The notes under the pieces: generated by a model | The model's database searches: none | Told to the model about the DNA's origin: nothing | What the model saw: only the letters and a program-made list of their open reading frames with translations | Part shown: positions 7,216 through 15,300 of the stretch, one piece after another | How positions within the stretch are numbered: the stretch's first letter is position 1 | How the letters are laid out: each line of letters opens with the position of its first letter | Assembly (NCBI GenBank): GCA_021803245.1 | Contig: JAJZLT010000025.1 | Coordinates: 1 to 33,012 of the forward strand | Source of the DNA: Microcaldota archaeon | GTDB lineage: Archaea > Micrarchaeota > Micrarchaeia > Micrarchaeales > CABMGC01 | Direction of reading: 5' to 3' | DNA: 33,012 nt | Position numbers and translations under genes: made by a program

Positions 7216-7581
7216 ATGTATCCGAACTATATGGCAATACTTGTATTCGCGTTCTTTGCCGTTTTTGTGCCTGCATCGATGATAATAGGCTCGATGATGA
7301 TAAGGAAAAGGCGCACATCGTCTCAGGTTGCAGAACTCAACTTTGAGAGCGGGGAGGAGAGTGTCGGAAGCAGGATAACCATAATGAAGGAGTATTTCCA
7401 CTACTTTTCCCTCTTTCTTTTCTTTGAGATACTGGTTACAATTACTCTCTTCTGGGTTATCGCTGCACGCTCTGTAGGTTCAGTTTACAATTACTTCATG
7501 CTTGCTTTCCTTGTGGCAGGATTCCTGCTTGAAATTATAATAGTCATTTATGCCAGGAAGGACTCATGGGTGGATGAATGA
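7216..7581 (+). CDS. nuoA: Complex I subunit A (NuoA)
   Basis: 121 residues from ATG 7216, the family's usual length; an in-frame ATG at 7159 would add 19 hydrophilic residues. NuoA is a small membrane subunit at the junction of the quinone site and the pumping arm. Three hydrophobic helices are visible: MAILVFAFFAVFVPASMIIG, a segment around FSLFLFFEILVTITLFWVI, and FMLAFLVAGFLLEIIIVIY. The loop after helix 1 reads ELNFESGEESVGSR, corresponding to the YECG/YESGE loop that lines the quinone channel; the cysteine of bacterial NuoA is serine here, as in other archaea. It is the first gene of the nuo operon and its stop overlaps the nuoB start (ATGA). Confidence 0.88.
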   Translation: MYPNYMAILVFAFFAVFVPASMIIGSMMIRKRRTSSQVAELNFESGEESVGSRITIMKEYFHYFSLFLFFEILVTITLFWVIAARSVGSVYNYFMLAFLVAGFLLEIIIVIYARKDSWVDE

Positions 7582-8150
7582 ACGGAATAGACTACGATGG
7601 CCAGGAATTTGAAAATGCGCGTAAGGAGATGGACAAGCTGGTCCAGGACTCGCTGAAAGGGAGGGAGATTAAACCGAATGTCCTCTTCGCTAAGCTTTCT
7701 GACCTCAGCAAGGGCATGTCAGGCAAGCTTGTGAATTGGTCAAGGGTTAACTCGTTATGGCCGCTGCAGTTTGGTCTCGCATGCTGTGCAATGGAGCTCA
7801 TGGATTTTGCTTCAGCGAGGGTGGATGCTGAGAGAAAGGGCTTTCTCATGCTAAGGCCGACACCGCGGCAGGCAGATGTTATGGTCATTGCAGGATGGGT
7901 TACAAAATCAATGGTACCTGAAATAAAACGCATGTATGAGCAGATGGCAAAGCCGAGATATGTTATAGCTTATGGGGAGTGTGCCACATGCGGGGGGCCG
8001 TGGTGGGAGAGCTACAATATAATAAAAGGCATAGACCAGGTCCTCCCTGTGGATGTCTTTGTGGCTGGCTGCCCGCCGAAGCCGGAGAACCTGTTCGGGG
8101 CGATGATAAAGCTTCAGAAAAAATTGGGTGGAGACATTGAAGGTAGATAG
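7578..8150 (+). CDS. nuoB: Complex I subunit B (NuoB), carries cluster N2
   Basis: 190 residues. NuoB holds the last 4Fe-4S cluster (N2), which hands electrons to quinone. All four cluster cysteines are present: the tandem pair in FGLACCAMELMDFA, one in ECATCGGPWW and one in VAGCPPKPENL. The SARVDAERKG and RPTPRQADVMVIAGW stretches are also standard. About 45 residues precede the conserved SLWPLQFG start, a modest N-terminal extension. Its start overlaps the nuoA stop by 4 bases, so translation is coupled. The protein is peripheral, on the cytoplasmic side of the membrane. Confidence 0.97.
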   Translation: MNGIDYDGQEFENARKEMDKLVQDSLKGREIKPNVLFAKLSDLSKGMSGKLVNWSRVNSLWPLQFGLACCAMELMDFASARVDAERKGFLMLRPTPRQADVMVIAGWVTKSMVPEIKRMYEQMAKPRYVIAYGECATCGGPWWESYNIIKGIDQVLPVDVFVAGCPPKPENLFGAMIKLQKKLGGDIEGR

Positions 8151-8505
8151 AGAGAACTTGCACAGCAAGATAGAGGAGATGAAAAAGGGAGGGTATGATT
8201 ACCTGGTTAAGATAACTGCGGTGGATTACGTCAAGAGCGTACAGCTTATCTATATTCTCAGGAACACCTCTGCATCGAAGGACGAGGTGCTTGAAGTTGA
8301 CCTTGACCCTTCTGACCTCTATGTGCACACGATAATGAATTATTACAAAGCTGCTGACTGGTACGAGCGCGAGCTTGCGGAAATGTTTGGCGTGGAGATA
8401 AAAGGAAGAAAGGCGAAAAGGCTTATCCTTGCAAAATGGGATGGCAGAGGATATCCGCTTAGGAAAAATTTTGCATGGAACGAGCCATATGAGAAGCGTG
8501 AATGA
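8128..8505 (+). CDS. nuoC: Complex I subunit C (NuoC, 30 kDa type)
   Basis: 125 residues from a GTG at 8128 that overlaps nuoB by 23 bases; this start is uncertain and an ATG at 8179 would remove the first conserved strand. NuoC is a peripheral arm subunit that packs against NuoD. The C-terminal signature ADWYERELAEMFGVEIKG followed by RLILAKWDGRGYPLRKNF matches the 30-kDa subunit motif (ERExxDMFG and PLRKDF). It is shorter than bacterial NuoC because the N-terminal part is reduced, as in other archaea. It is not fused to NuoD; the nuoD ATG follows its stop directly. Confidence 0.93.
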   Translation: METLKVDRENLHSKIEEMKKGGYDYLVKITAVDYVKSVQLIYILRNTSASKDEVLEVDLDPSDLYVHTIMNYYKAADWYERELAEMFGVEIKGRKAKRLILAKWDGRGYPLRKNFAWNEPYEKRE

Positions 8506-9600
8506 ATGGCATTAACTAGGATAAATATAGGCCCTGTTCATCCCAGCACACACGGGGTTCTCCGCCTGGTCGTAGATCTTGACGGTGATACGGTAGTTGA
8601 TGTTGATACAAGGATAGGCTTCCTGCACAGGGGCGTGGAGAAGCTTGTGGAGAACAGGAAATATATGCAATGCCCGCCATATATGGAGAAGCTTGACTAC
8701 GCTGCGCCGCTCTCAGTAGACGAGCTCTTCGTTGCGACTGTTGAAAAAGCACTTGGAATAGAGGTAAAAGAGCGCGCCCAGTATATCAGGGTTGTGCTGC
8801 TTGAGCTGCAGAGGATTGCAAGCCATCTTCTCTGGCTTGGCACCACCTGCAATGACCTGGGGCAGCTTACAACTGGTTTCATGTGGGCATTTATGGACAG
8901 GGACCTTGTATTAAGGCTGCTTGAGGAAGCAACAGGCAGCAGAATGTTCTATGTGAATATGAGGCTTGGAGGCCTGGTGCGCGATCTGCCTGCAGGTTTT
9001 GAGGAGCACGCCAACGAGCTTCTTGATTACCTTGAAAAGAGGCTGCCGCGATACGAGAGATTCATTGAGAAGAATCCTGTCTTTATAGAAAGAATGAGAG
9101 GAGTAGGCATCCTGTCGAAGGAGGATGCGCTCGACCTGGGCGTTACCGGGCAGATTCTGCGGGCTTCTGGCGTAGATTACGATGTGAGGAAGGATAATCC
9201 TTATTATGTGTATAACAAGCTTCATTTCAGCTCCAAGCATGCTGTCAGCGGCGACAATTTCGCAAGATATAAAGTAAGGATGCTGGAGATCGGAGAGAGT
9301 ATAAGGCTTGTCAGGGAAGCCCTGAGGACAATGCCTGAAGGAGACGCGTTGGGCATGCCTGTCAAGCTGGTAATGCCTAATGCGAAGAACCGCATTGCCA
9401 TAGTAAGCAGGGAGGCGCCGCGCGGCGAAGAGCTGATGTACCTTGTAGCCGACCCGCAGAGCGCTTACAGGCTCTCTATACGCGCGCCGACCTTCATAAA
9501 CCTGGCAGCGCTCAGGCACATTGCAAGGGGTTGCAGAATTGCGGATCTCTTCGCAATAACAAGCACGCTTGATTTCATAATGGCTGACGTAGATAGATGA
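8506..9600 (+). CDS. nuoD: Complex I subunit D (NuoD, 49 kDa type)
   Basis: 364 residues, usual length. NuoD forms the quinone-reducing site together with NuoB. The N-terminal loop GPVHPSTHGVLRL contains the histidine next to the quinone head group, and CPPYMEKLDYAAPLS contains the conserved tyrosine. RIGFLHRGVEKL, RVVLLELQRIASHLLWLG, LRASGVDYDVRKDNPY and the C-terminal DLFAITSTLDFIMADVDR are all family hallmarks. The N- and C-terminal cysteine pairs that bind nickel-iron in the related hydrogenases are absent, so this is a quinone oxidoreductase subunit and not a hydrogenase. It starts directly after nuoC and overlaps nuoH by 4 bases. Confidence 0.97.
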   Translation: MALTRINIGPVHPSTHGVLRLVVDLDGDTVVDVDTRIGFLHRGVEKLVENRKYMQCPPYMEKLDYAAPLSVDELFVATVEKALGIEVKERAQYIRVVLLELQRIASHLLWLGTTCNDLGQLTTGFMWAFMDRDLVLRLLEEATGSRMFYVNMRLGGLVRDLPAGFEEHANELLDYLEKRLPRYERFIEKNPVFIERMRGVGILSKEDALDLGVTGQILRASGVDYDVRKDNPYYVYNKLHFSSKHAVSGDNFARYKVRMLEIGESIRLVREALRTMPEGDALGMPVKLVMPNAKNRIAIVSREAPRGEELMYLVADPQSAYRLSIRAPTFINLAALRHIARGCRIADLFAITSTLDFIMADVDR

Positions 9601-10604
9601 CAGGCATGGTAGATATATACACAATAATGCAGAACGGGCTGAACTCCGGAAATATCCTGGTCAGCTTAGTCTTCCTTGTAATATATGTAATCTTCGTTCT
9701 CGTGATAATGTCGGTCTTCGCCTACCTCTTCGGATGGATAGAAAGGAAACTCATTGCAAAAGCGCACTACAGGCATGGCCCCACTTATCTTGGAAAGTTC
9801 GGCATACTGCAGAATCTGGCTGATCTCATCAAGCTTATTGCAAAGGAGAAGGTAGCACCTAAGACCGCGTATCCTGTGCTTTTCTCGCTTGCCCCGCAGC
9901 TTCTTGTGGCTCTTACGGTATTTCTCGTGCTTCTTCTACCATATTCGCCATCTCTGCAGGCCGCAAATATAGGGCCGGGCTTGCTTGTTGTATTCGTTTT
10001 GCTTGGATTTACCCCGATAATACTCTTTATAGCTGCGTTCGCCAGCGGTAACAAGTATGCAGATATCAGCGCACAGAGATCGGTCCTGCTTCTTCTCAGC
10101 TATGAAATACCGATGATGCTTGTAATAGCTTCCACAGTACTCATAACGAACAGTTACAATATACAGGCGCTGATAAGCATGCAGGAGAGGGGGTGGCTTT
10201 TATTCTTGATGCCTGTTGGCTTTGTGATCTTCTTCATCGCCCTGCTTGCAGAGCTTGAGCGGCCGCCTTTTGACTTGAATGAGGCTGATTCTGAATTGAT
10301 AGCAGGCTGGCTCACTGATATCAGTGCACCGTATTATGCACTTTACTTATTCCTTGATTATTCCAAGGTGTTCCTTGGCGGGCTGCTGCTCTCCATGCTC
10401 TTCCTGGGTGGATGGCTCGGTCCGTCGTTCCTGCCGCCTATCGCATGGCTGATAGGAAAGGCGTTCATCGTAGCCCTTGCGGTAATAATGGTAAGGATAA
10501 CTATGTTCAGGATGCGCATAGACAGGATACTTCGCTTTGGATGGATCTGGCTTATACCGTTATCATTAATAAACCTTGTAATAACATACATACTGTTCGT
10601 ATGA
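9597..10604 (+). CDS. nuoH: Complex I subunit H (NuoH)
   Basis: 335 residues with about eight membrane helices. NuoH links the quinone cavity to the proton-pumping arm. Signatures: WIERKLIAKAHYRHGPTYLG after the first helix, ADISAQRSVLLLLSYEIPM, and the acidic loop ELERPPFDLNEADSELIAGW, which forms part of the E-channel. Its ATG overlaps the nuoD stop (ATGA); a second ATG is three codons on. Followed by nuoI after 13 bases. No nuoG gene precedes it, in contrast with bacterial operons that have an NADH module. Confidence 0.96.
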   Translation: MTGMVDIYTIMQNGLNSGNILVSLVFLVIYVIFVLVIMSVFAYLFGWIERKLIAKAHYRHGPTYLGKFGILQNLADLIKLIAKEKVAPKTAYPVLFSLAPQLLVALTVFLVLLLPYSPSLQAANIGPGLLVVFVLLGFTPIILFIAAFASGNKYADISAQRSVLLLLSYEIPMMLVIASTVLITNSYNIQALISMQERGWLLFLMPVGFVIFFIALLAELERPPFDLNEADSELIAGWLTDISAPYYALYLFLDYSKVFLGGLLLSMLFLGGWLGPSFLPPIAWLIGKAFIVALAVIMVRITMFRMRIDRILRFGWIWLIPLSLINLVITYILFV

Positions 10605-10617
10605 TCTGGGGGTAGCC

Positions 10618-10980
10618 ATGTTGGTAGAACCGCTTGTTGAAGCTGCAAAGACTCTTGCAGAAAAGAGATTTACCGTAGAGTATCCTGAAGAACGCGAGTC
10701 CATGCCAGATACCTACAGGGGCATGCTCAGGCTGGATATGGACACATGCATAAGCTGCACTGCCTGCGAGAAGATATGCCCAAACAAAACCATAACAATG
10801 GTAGAGGTAAAGACTGACAAAGGCGTCAAGATCATGCCGCAGGTAGGCATAGAGCGGTGCCTCTTTTGCGCGCTCTGCGAAGAAGTCTGCCCGCCCAAGT
10901 GCCTGACGCTGAGCAAGGATTACAGCTTTGAAGCATACGATAAGAGGGATCTTATTAAAAGGCCCGAGGAGCTTGAGTAG
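10618..10980 (+). CDS. nuoI: Complex I subunit I (NuoI), 8Fe ferredoxin-type
   Basis: 120 residues with two 4Fe-4S motifs: CISCTACEKICPNK and CLFCALCEEVCPPK. These clusters (N6a, N6b) pass electrons to N2 in NuoB. Since no NuoE, F or G genes are in the operon, NuoI is the most likely docking point for ferredoxin or another soluble donor. The N-terminus EPLVEAAKTLAEKRFTVEYP contains the YPEE segment seen in family members before the first cluster. A run of G bases (GGGGGTAG) ends 2 bases before the ATG and may act as a ribosome site. It is 13 bases after nuoH and 5 before nuoJ. Confidence 0.95.
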   Translation: MLVEPLVEAAKTLAEKRFTVEYPEERESMPDTYRGMLRLDMDTCISCTACEKICPNKTITMVEVKTDKGVKIMPQVGIERCLFCALCEEVCPPKCLTLSKDYSFEAYDKRDLIKRPEELE

Positions 10981-10985
10981 ATCAT

Positions 10986-11465
10986 ATGCTCGATACGCTA
11001 GCTGCCGTTGCCATAGGATTATTCATTCTCGCCGCTAGTATAGGCGTATTCACTTCCAGAAAGCTTGTCTTCTCTGTTATAAGCCTAACTTTTGCGTTTG
11101 CAGGAAGCGCCCTTATTTTTGCTGTTATGGGGCAGCTCTTCCTTGCACTGATGCAGCTCTTCATTTTCGTAGGCGGACTCTCTACTTACCTGATAGTGGC
11201 TCTCGCTGCTGACGAGAAGGAAAGGAGCCTTGAGAGCCTGCCTGCTTTTTTTATCATCGCAATCATAGTCTCGGCAGCGCTTGCACTTATAGCCTTCAGG
11301 TATGATACTGCAGGGGAGCAGCTTTCAACTGCCAATTTTGTCAGCGTGATAGGGCAGGCGATATCAACGTATTATTTATTATTTGCAATGGCTGCGCTGC
11401 TCCTCTTCTCGGCTGCGATAGGCAGCATAATTATACTAAGGAGGTATGTCCAGTTGATAGTATGA
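10986..11465 (+). CDS. nuoJ: Complex I subunit J (NuoJ)
   Basis: 159 residues, five predicted membrane helices. NuoJ sits between NuoH and NuoK and contributes the pi-bulge helix of the central hydrophilic axis. Helix 3 reads LALMQLFIFVGGLSTYLIVAL, corresponding to the conserved MQLxVYVGAIxVLxxF region; the tyrosine is phenylalanine here. The protein ends RRYVQLIV and its stop overlaps the nuoK ATG by 4 bases. Position between nuoI and nuoK agrees with the standard gene order. Confidence 0.92.
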   Translation: MLDTLAAVAIGLFILAASIGVFTSRKLVFSVISLTFAFAGSALIFAVMGQLFLALMQLFIFVGGLSTYLIVALAADEKERSLESLPAFFIIAIIVSAALALIAFRYDTAGEQLSTANFVSVIGQAISTYYLLFAMAALLLFSAAIGSIIILRRYVQLIV

Positions 11466-11770
11466 TTTACGTTCCTTATGTTATTGCCATAGCGTTCTCT
11501 CTTGCAGGAATTGCCCTTGCCGGGATCTCTACAGACAGGCACTTCGTGGTAATAATGCTTGCAGTTGAACTTATACTGCTCGCAAGCACCATTCTGCTTG
11601 TTACCTTTTTCACTTACCAGAAAAGCCCGGATCCGTCAGGGATAGTGATGCTTATAAGCATATGGACGGTAGCCGCAGTAGAAGTAATAACAGTCATTGC
11701 CTTCTATGTCTACGTAAAGGCCAGGGGCCTTGATTTTGACGTAACCAGGCTCTCCAGGATGAAGTGGTAG
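11462..11770 (+). CDS. nuoK: Complex I subunit K (NuoK)
   Basis: 102 residues, three membrane helices, the usual size. The two membrane glutamates needed for proton transfer are present, in MLAVELILLAST (helix 2) and TVAAVEVITVIAFYVYV (helix 3). NuoK is homologous to MrpC of Na+/H+ antiporters and to MbhG. Its start overlaps the nuoJ stop (ATGA) and the next gene, nuoL, begins within a few bases of its end, so the set is tightly coupled. Confidence 0.94.
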   Translation: MIYVPYVIAIAFSLAGIALAGISTDRHFVVIMLAVELILLASTILLVTFFTYQKSPDPSGIVMLISIWTVAAVEVITVIAFYVYVKARGLDFDVTRLSRMKW

Positions 11771-11775
11771 ATGGC

Positions 11776-13557
11776 ATGCTGGCCCTATACTTATTATTGC
11801 CCCTTGTATTTGCCAGTGCATATGTGGCTCTGGACAGCAGCGGAAAATTTTCAAGGTACATAGCCTTGGCAGGGTCGCTTGTTAGTCTCGCTCTTCTTCC
11901 TTTGCTGCAGTATGGCACATGGAGCACAGGGTGGTTCAGCGCGGGAAACCTAGCCTTCACGATAACTACAACAGTTACTCCGATAAGCTTTATGCTCATT
12001 GCGATAGTACTCTTCATAGCTCCGTTCATACTCTTCTATTCCTTTGGCTACATGAAGAACAGGGATGAGCAGAGAAGGTTTTATTTTCAGATGCTGACTT
12101 TTGAAACCGCAATGCTGCTCTTTGCAATGAGCGGCAATTTTATAGTAATGTTTATAGGATGGGAGATGCTCAGCCTGACAAGCTATATGCTCATAGGATT
12201 TTGGTACTGGAAACCTAGTGCTGCGAGGGCTGCGAGAAAGACCTTTACCATAATACTGATTGGCGACCTTTCTATACTGGCTACGATGGTTATATTCCTG
12301 AATGTCTTTGGCAGCCTGGAATTTGCGGCCATATTCCAGCAATTGAGCTCACACACGCTCTTCGCCACTTTGGCTGCCACTCTGATGGCCATAGCCATAT
12401 TCACCAAATCAGCGCAGTTTCCATTCATTGAATGGCTGCCAGACGCCATGGAAGGCCCGACTCCTGTTTCCGCATTCCTTCATTCGACGACAATGGTAAA
12501 GGCAGGGGTCTTCGCGGCGATAATACTCCTCCCCCTTTTTGAAGTGACTGGCGTAATCAGGGTTATGCTTATCATAAGCGTGATAACTGCAGTGCTTGCC
12601 GCACTTAATGCCTCGAAGGAGAAGCATATAAAGAAAATAATCGCATACTCCACGGTGCAGGAGCTGGCACTTATGCTTGCTGCAGTAAGCAGCGGCGCTC
12701 TTGTCGCTGCGCTTTACTTCTTCTTCGCGCAGAGTTTCTATAAGGCGTTGCTCTTCTTCGGTTCAGGCGTGGTGATGGATGCGAACGAGACTACTGATAT
12801 TGACAAAACAGCAGGCCTGAAGAGCAACAGGCTGGCCTACATTACTACGCTATTCGGGGTGCTTGCGCTTGCTGGCTTTGTGCCCTTCGACGGGTTTTTC
12901 GCCAATCTGGGGCTCGGCGCGTCGTTCTCAGCAAATCTCTTGGCATATGCAATAATCTCAGGCATAGGGCTCTTGACAAGCTTTTACATCTTCAGGTGGC
13001 TCTTCCTGATCTCGAGAGATACGCGCAACAGCGAGGTAGTCAGCAGGTATCAGTCCACGCCAAGGAGCATGACTTCTGCAATGGCCGTCCTGTCGGTATT
13101 TACGCTGCTTGCTTCTGGAGCATTTTTTTATTTCGATAGATATCTCTCCCTGAATTCCAATTATTATTTAAACAGCTCCCTGGGCTCTTTCCTCTCATCC
13201 TCTCTTCAGCCAATAGGCACGGTTACGGTCATGGCAATAGCGGTGGCAGGCATGATAGCAAGCTATCTTGCATTCAGTAGAAGAATGGAGGTAAAGCAGA
13301 AGCTCTTGAACTATCTGATTTACAGCAGTACGGCCATGAACGCACTTTATCTTGCCGGAGCAAGGTTTCTTTATGGATTCGCAGAAGGCCTTGCCCTTTT
13401 CGACCTTTACCTTAGCGATTTATTTGATTATGCAGGGCATCTGGTCTCAAATTCCGGCTCTTACCTGCGCAGACTTTCCTCGGGAAACATCAACTTCTAT
13501 GCGCTTCTGTTTGCCATCGGACTTGTGATACTGACAATTTACATTTATATCGTATAG
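11776..13557 (+). CDS. nuoL: Complex I subunit L (NuoL), antiporter-like
   Basis: 593 residues from ATG 11776; a GTG at 11764 overlapping nuoK is the alternative. NuoL is the distal antiporter-like pump module. It has the key glutamate in FIGWEMLSLTSYMLIGFWYW, the lysine-containing TKSAQFPFIEWLPDAMEGPT and FLHSTTMVKAGV, which separates NuoL from NuoM and NuoN. The long C-terminal region (YLRRLSSGNINFYALLFAIG) matches the lateral-helix and last membrane helix of NuoL, so it is a full subunit and not an Mrp or hydrogenase homologue. Many membrane helices are visible along its length. It is followed by nuoN after 16 bases with no nuoM between. Confidence 0.94.
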   Translation: MLALYLLLPLVFASAYVALDSSGKFSRYIALAGSLVSLALLPLLQYGTWSTGWFSAGNLAFTITTTVTPISFMLIAIVLFIAPFILFYSFGYMKNRDEQRRFYFQMLTFETAMLLFAMSGNFIVMFIGWEMLSLTSYMLIGFWYWKPSAARAARKTFTIILIGDLSILATMVIFLNVFGSLEFAAIFQQLSSHTLFATLAATLMAIAIFTKSAQFPFIEWLPDAMEGPTPVSAFLHSTTMVKAGVFAAIILLPLFEVTGVIRVMLIISVITAVLAALNASKEKHIKKIIAYSTVQELALMLAAVSSGALVAALYFFFAQSFYKALLFFGSGVVMDANETTDIDKTAGLKSNRLAYITTLFGVLALAGFVPFDGFFANLGLGASFSANLLAYAIISGIGLLTSFYIFRWLFLISRDTRNSEVVSRYQSTPRSMTSAMAVLSVFTLLASGAFFYFDRYLSLNSNYYLNSSLGSFLSSSLQPIGTVTVMAIAVAGMIASYLAFSRRMEVKQKLLNYLIYSSTAMNALYLAGARFLYGFAEGLALFDLYLSDLFDYAGHLVSNSGSYLRRLSSGNINFYALLFAIGLVILTIYIYIV

Positions 13558-13573
13558 CTCGTGATGTGGAAAT

Positions 13574-14947
13574 ATGGTACTTATATTCTATGTATTTGCA
13601 CTTCTCTGCGCTTTTCTTGTGCTGGGAAACCTTGCCGTAAGGCTCCTGGGGAGAAAGAAGGCACAGCTTGCGGTCAACATCATAGCCATGGGCCTTATAG
13701 GCATCGTATTGGGATATACGGGAGTTGCTTATGGAAATTTCACCGAATTTCACCTTGTGAGCATTAATCCATACGGGCTCTTCTTTTCAGTACTGTTTAC
13801 GGCATCGATGCTGCTCGTAAACATACTTGCATTCGAATACTCACACAATTATGGTGATTTCTCAGTGCTTGCCAGCTTTGTGCTTCTCGGAATGTTCACA
13901 GTTTCGCTTTCCAACTCGCTTATAAGCATCTTCATCGGCCTTGAACTCGCATCAATACCTACTGTCTTTGTCATATTGCTATCAAAGAAGAGCCTTGAGG
14001 CCTCTGCGAAATTCTTCATAATGTCATCCATAGCAATAGCGATGCTCTCGCTTGCCATTGTTCTTGTTTATGGAGGCTCAAACAGCCTGTCGATTACGCA
14101 GCACGGCAAGAACGGCATAATGATGTTCGCTTCTGTGCTTTTCATAATCGCGCTGGGCTTTGAAACTTCCATATTCCCGTTCAATGTGCTGGTCCCTGAC
14201 GTGTACCAAGGTTCAGACGCATACGTCACCGGAATGCTTGGCGGCGTGAATAAGAAGCTGGGCTTCGCTGCACTTATACAGGTGCTGATACTGGTATTTG
14301 TTGGATATGGCTCCGCCTTTTTAGTGGTGGCCGCGCTCTCAGTCCTTACTATGTTCTATGGAAATATCGTGGCCCTGAAGCAGACAAATCTGAAGCGGAT
14401 GCTGGCGTATTCTTCAATCTCGCAAGCCGGATACATTTTGATAGGTATTGCTACGCGTTCCCAGCTCGGCATTACGGGATCCTTATTCCAGATATTTGCG
14501 CATGCATTCATATTCATAGGCTTACTGGGCATCGTCGCCTGGCTTGAGAAGAATAACAGGAGCAACATCGATGACCTGATAGGATTGAATGGCGAAAACA
14601 AGTTTGCTGCATTCGCTATGACCCTGCTCATGCTTTCCCTGGTGGGCCTGCCGCTGACTACCGGCTTCGTGGGCAAATTCCTCCTTTTCTTAAGCGCAGT
14701 AAACTCCGGATTGCTTGTACTGGCCATACTCGGGATAATCAATAGCGTGATCTCAGTTTACTATTATGCAAGGCCAATACTTGCAGCATACACTGGAAAG
14801 CAGAACGAACGGAAACTGGAAATGGAATTGGGATTGCAGGTAGTGCTGATTGCCTGCATCTTCGCAACCCTCTTCTTTGGCGCATATCCAAATGCACTTG
14901 TCAACATAATAAGCCATGCGAGCGCATACCTATTCGTGGCAATCTAA
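13574..14947 (+). CDS. nuoN: Complex I subunit N (NuoN), antiporter-like
   Basis: 457 residues, about 13-14 membrane helices. NuoN is the pump module nearest the quinone end. It is NuoN and not NuoM because of VPDVYQGSDAYVTGML (PDVYEG signature), SLEASAKFFIMSS (EAalKYF signature), the GFVGKFLLF segment and INSVISVYYYARPILAAY. The membrane glutamate is in FIGLELASIPTVFVIL, and the KK of GGVNKKLGF provides the central lysine. It is the last gene of the operon; the next 350 bases hold no complex I gene. A second reading as a fused M/N subunit is unlikely because the length is that of one subunit. Confidence 0.92.
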   Translation: MVLIFYVFALLCAFLVLGNLAVRLLGRKKAQLAVNIIAMGLIGIVLGYTGVAYGNFTEFHLVSINPYGLFFSVLFTASMLLVNILAFEYSHNYGDFSVLASFVLLGMFTVSLSNSLISIFIGLELASIPTVFVILLSKKSLEASAKFFIMSSIAIAMLSLAIVLVYGGSNSLSITQHGKNGIMMFASVLFIIALGFETSIFPFNVLVPDVYQGSDAYVTGMLGGVNKKLGFAALIQVLILVFVGYGSAFLVVAALSVLTMFYGNIVALKQTNLKRMLAYSSISQAGYILIGIATRSQLGITGSLFQIFAHAFIFIGLLGIVAWLEKNNRSNIDDLIGLNGENKFAAFAMTLLMLSLVGLPLTTGFVGKFLLFLSAVNSGLLVLAILGIINSVISVYYYARPILAAYTGKQNERKLEMELGLQVVLIACIFATLFFGAYPNALVNIISHASAYLFVAI

Positions 14948-15180
14948 TAGCAAAACAGACAAGAAAACTGAGAAAGGCACCTAACAAACACAGGCACTTC
15001 ACTCCCCATGCTCTAATCCCCTCATGTTTACACCCTGAACGCCGAGTGGGGGAAGAGGCATCTGAAGATGCCGGAAGGCGGCACGCGGTAAGCAGACCGT
15101 TAATAGCCGGACACTTGCCTGCCTTCACATATTATATTGTGAATAAGGAGGTATATACTGCTTTCTTAATGGTTTGACGG
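14948..15180. other. Structured intergenic stretch, candidate non-coding RNA or mobile-element remnant
   Basis: About 230 bases with no convincing gene. It is richer in G and C than the flanks and holds compact stems: GGCATC-TGAA-GATGCC (15057-15072) and GCC-GGAA-GGC (15070-15079), which are mutually exclusive. On the minus strand a frame runs through it ending in LGVQGVNMRGLEHGE and a stop near 15000; this could be the tail of a decayed coding sequence, but I cannot assign it. No tRNA, SRP or RNase P signature was recognised. Confidence 0.35.
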
Positions 15181-15188
15181 ATGGCTAT

Positions 15189-15205
15189 GCGGGTTATATT
15201 CCCGC
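15189..15205. other. Perfect 5-bp hairpin
   Basis: GCGGG, a 7-base AT-rich loop, then CCCGC. It sits about 10 bases before the TATA box of the SerA-like gene. It could be the end hairpin of an upstream RNA or an operator; it resembles a tRNA T-arm in size only, since the loop lacks TTC and no acceptor or anticodon stems surround it. Confidence 0.35.
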
Positions 15206-15213
15206 ATATGTGG

Positions 15214-15287
15214 CATATAAATACATAGGATGTATTCCTGTAATGCAAATGCAGGAAGCAGCAAATCCCGCTATGCGTGTAGCAGGG
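15214..15287 (+). promoter_or_regulatory. Promoter and leader of the SerA-like gene
   Basis: CATATAAATA (15214-15223) is a good TATA box. A start site near 15244 leaves a leader of about 55 bases, long for this window. The leader can fold into CCCGCTA (15267-15273) with TAGCAGGG (15280-15287), a 7-pair stem with one bulged A, just before the ribosome site AAGGTG (15290-15295). A second dyad, TTCCTG/CAGGAA (15235-15257), straddles the likely start site. Confidence 0.45.
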
Positions 15288-15300
15288 TTAAGGTGTAATG

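Noticed and set aside
15041-15120. Possible SRP (7S) RNA because of the CCGGAAGG loop and a nearby AGCAG
   Set aside because: The GGAA loop is there, but the asymmetric internal loop sequence and spacing of SRP helix 8 are missing and the stretch is too short for archaeal 7S RNA.
14901-15128. Minus-strand open frame of 75 codons after nuoN
   Set aside because: It overlaps the end of nuoN antisense, has an odd composition and no recognisable domain; treated as part of the unexplained structured stretch.
15189-15205. tRNA T-arm-like hairpin
   Set aside because: The loop lacks the TTC/RA pattern and no matching acceptor, D or anticodon stems surround it.
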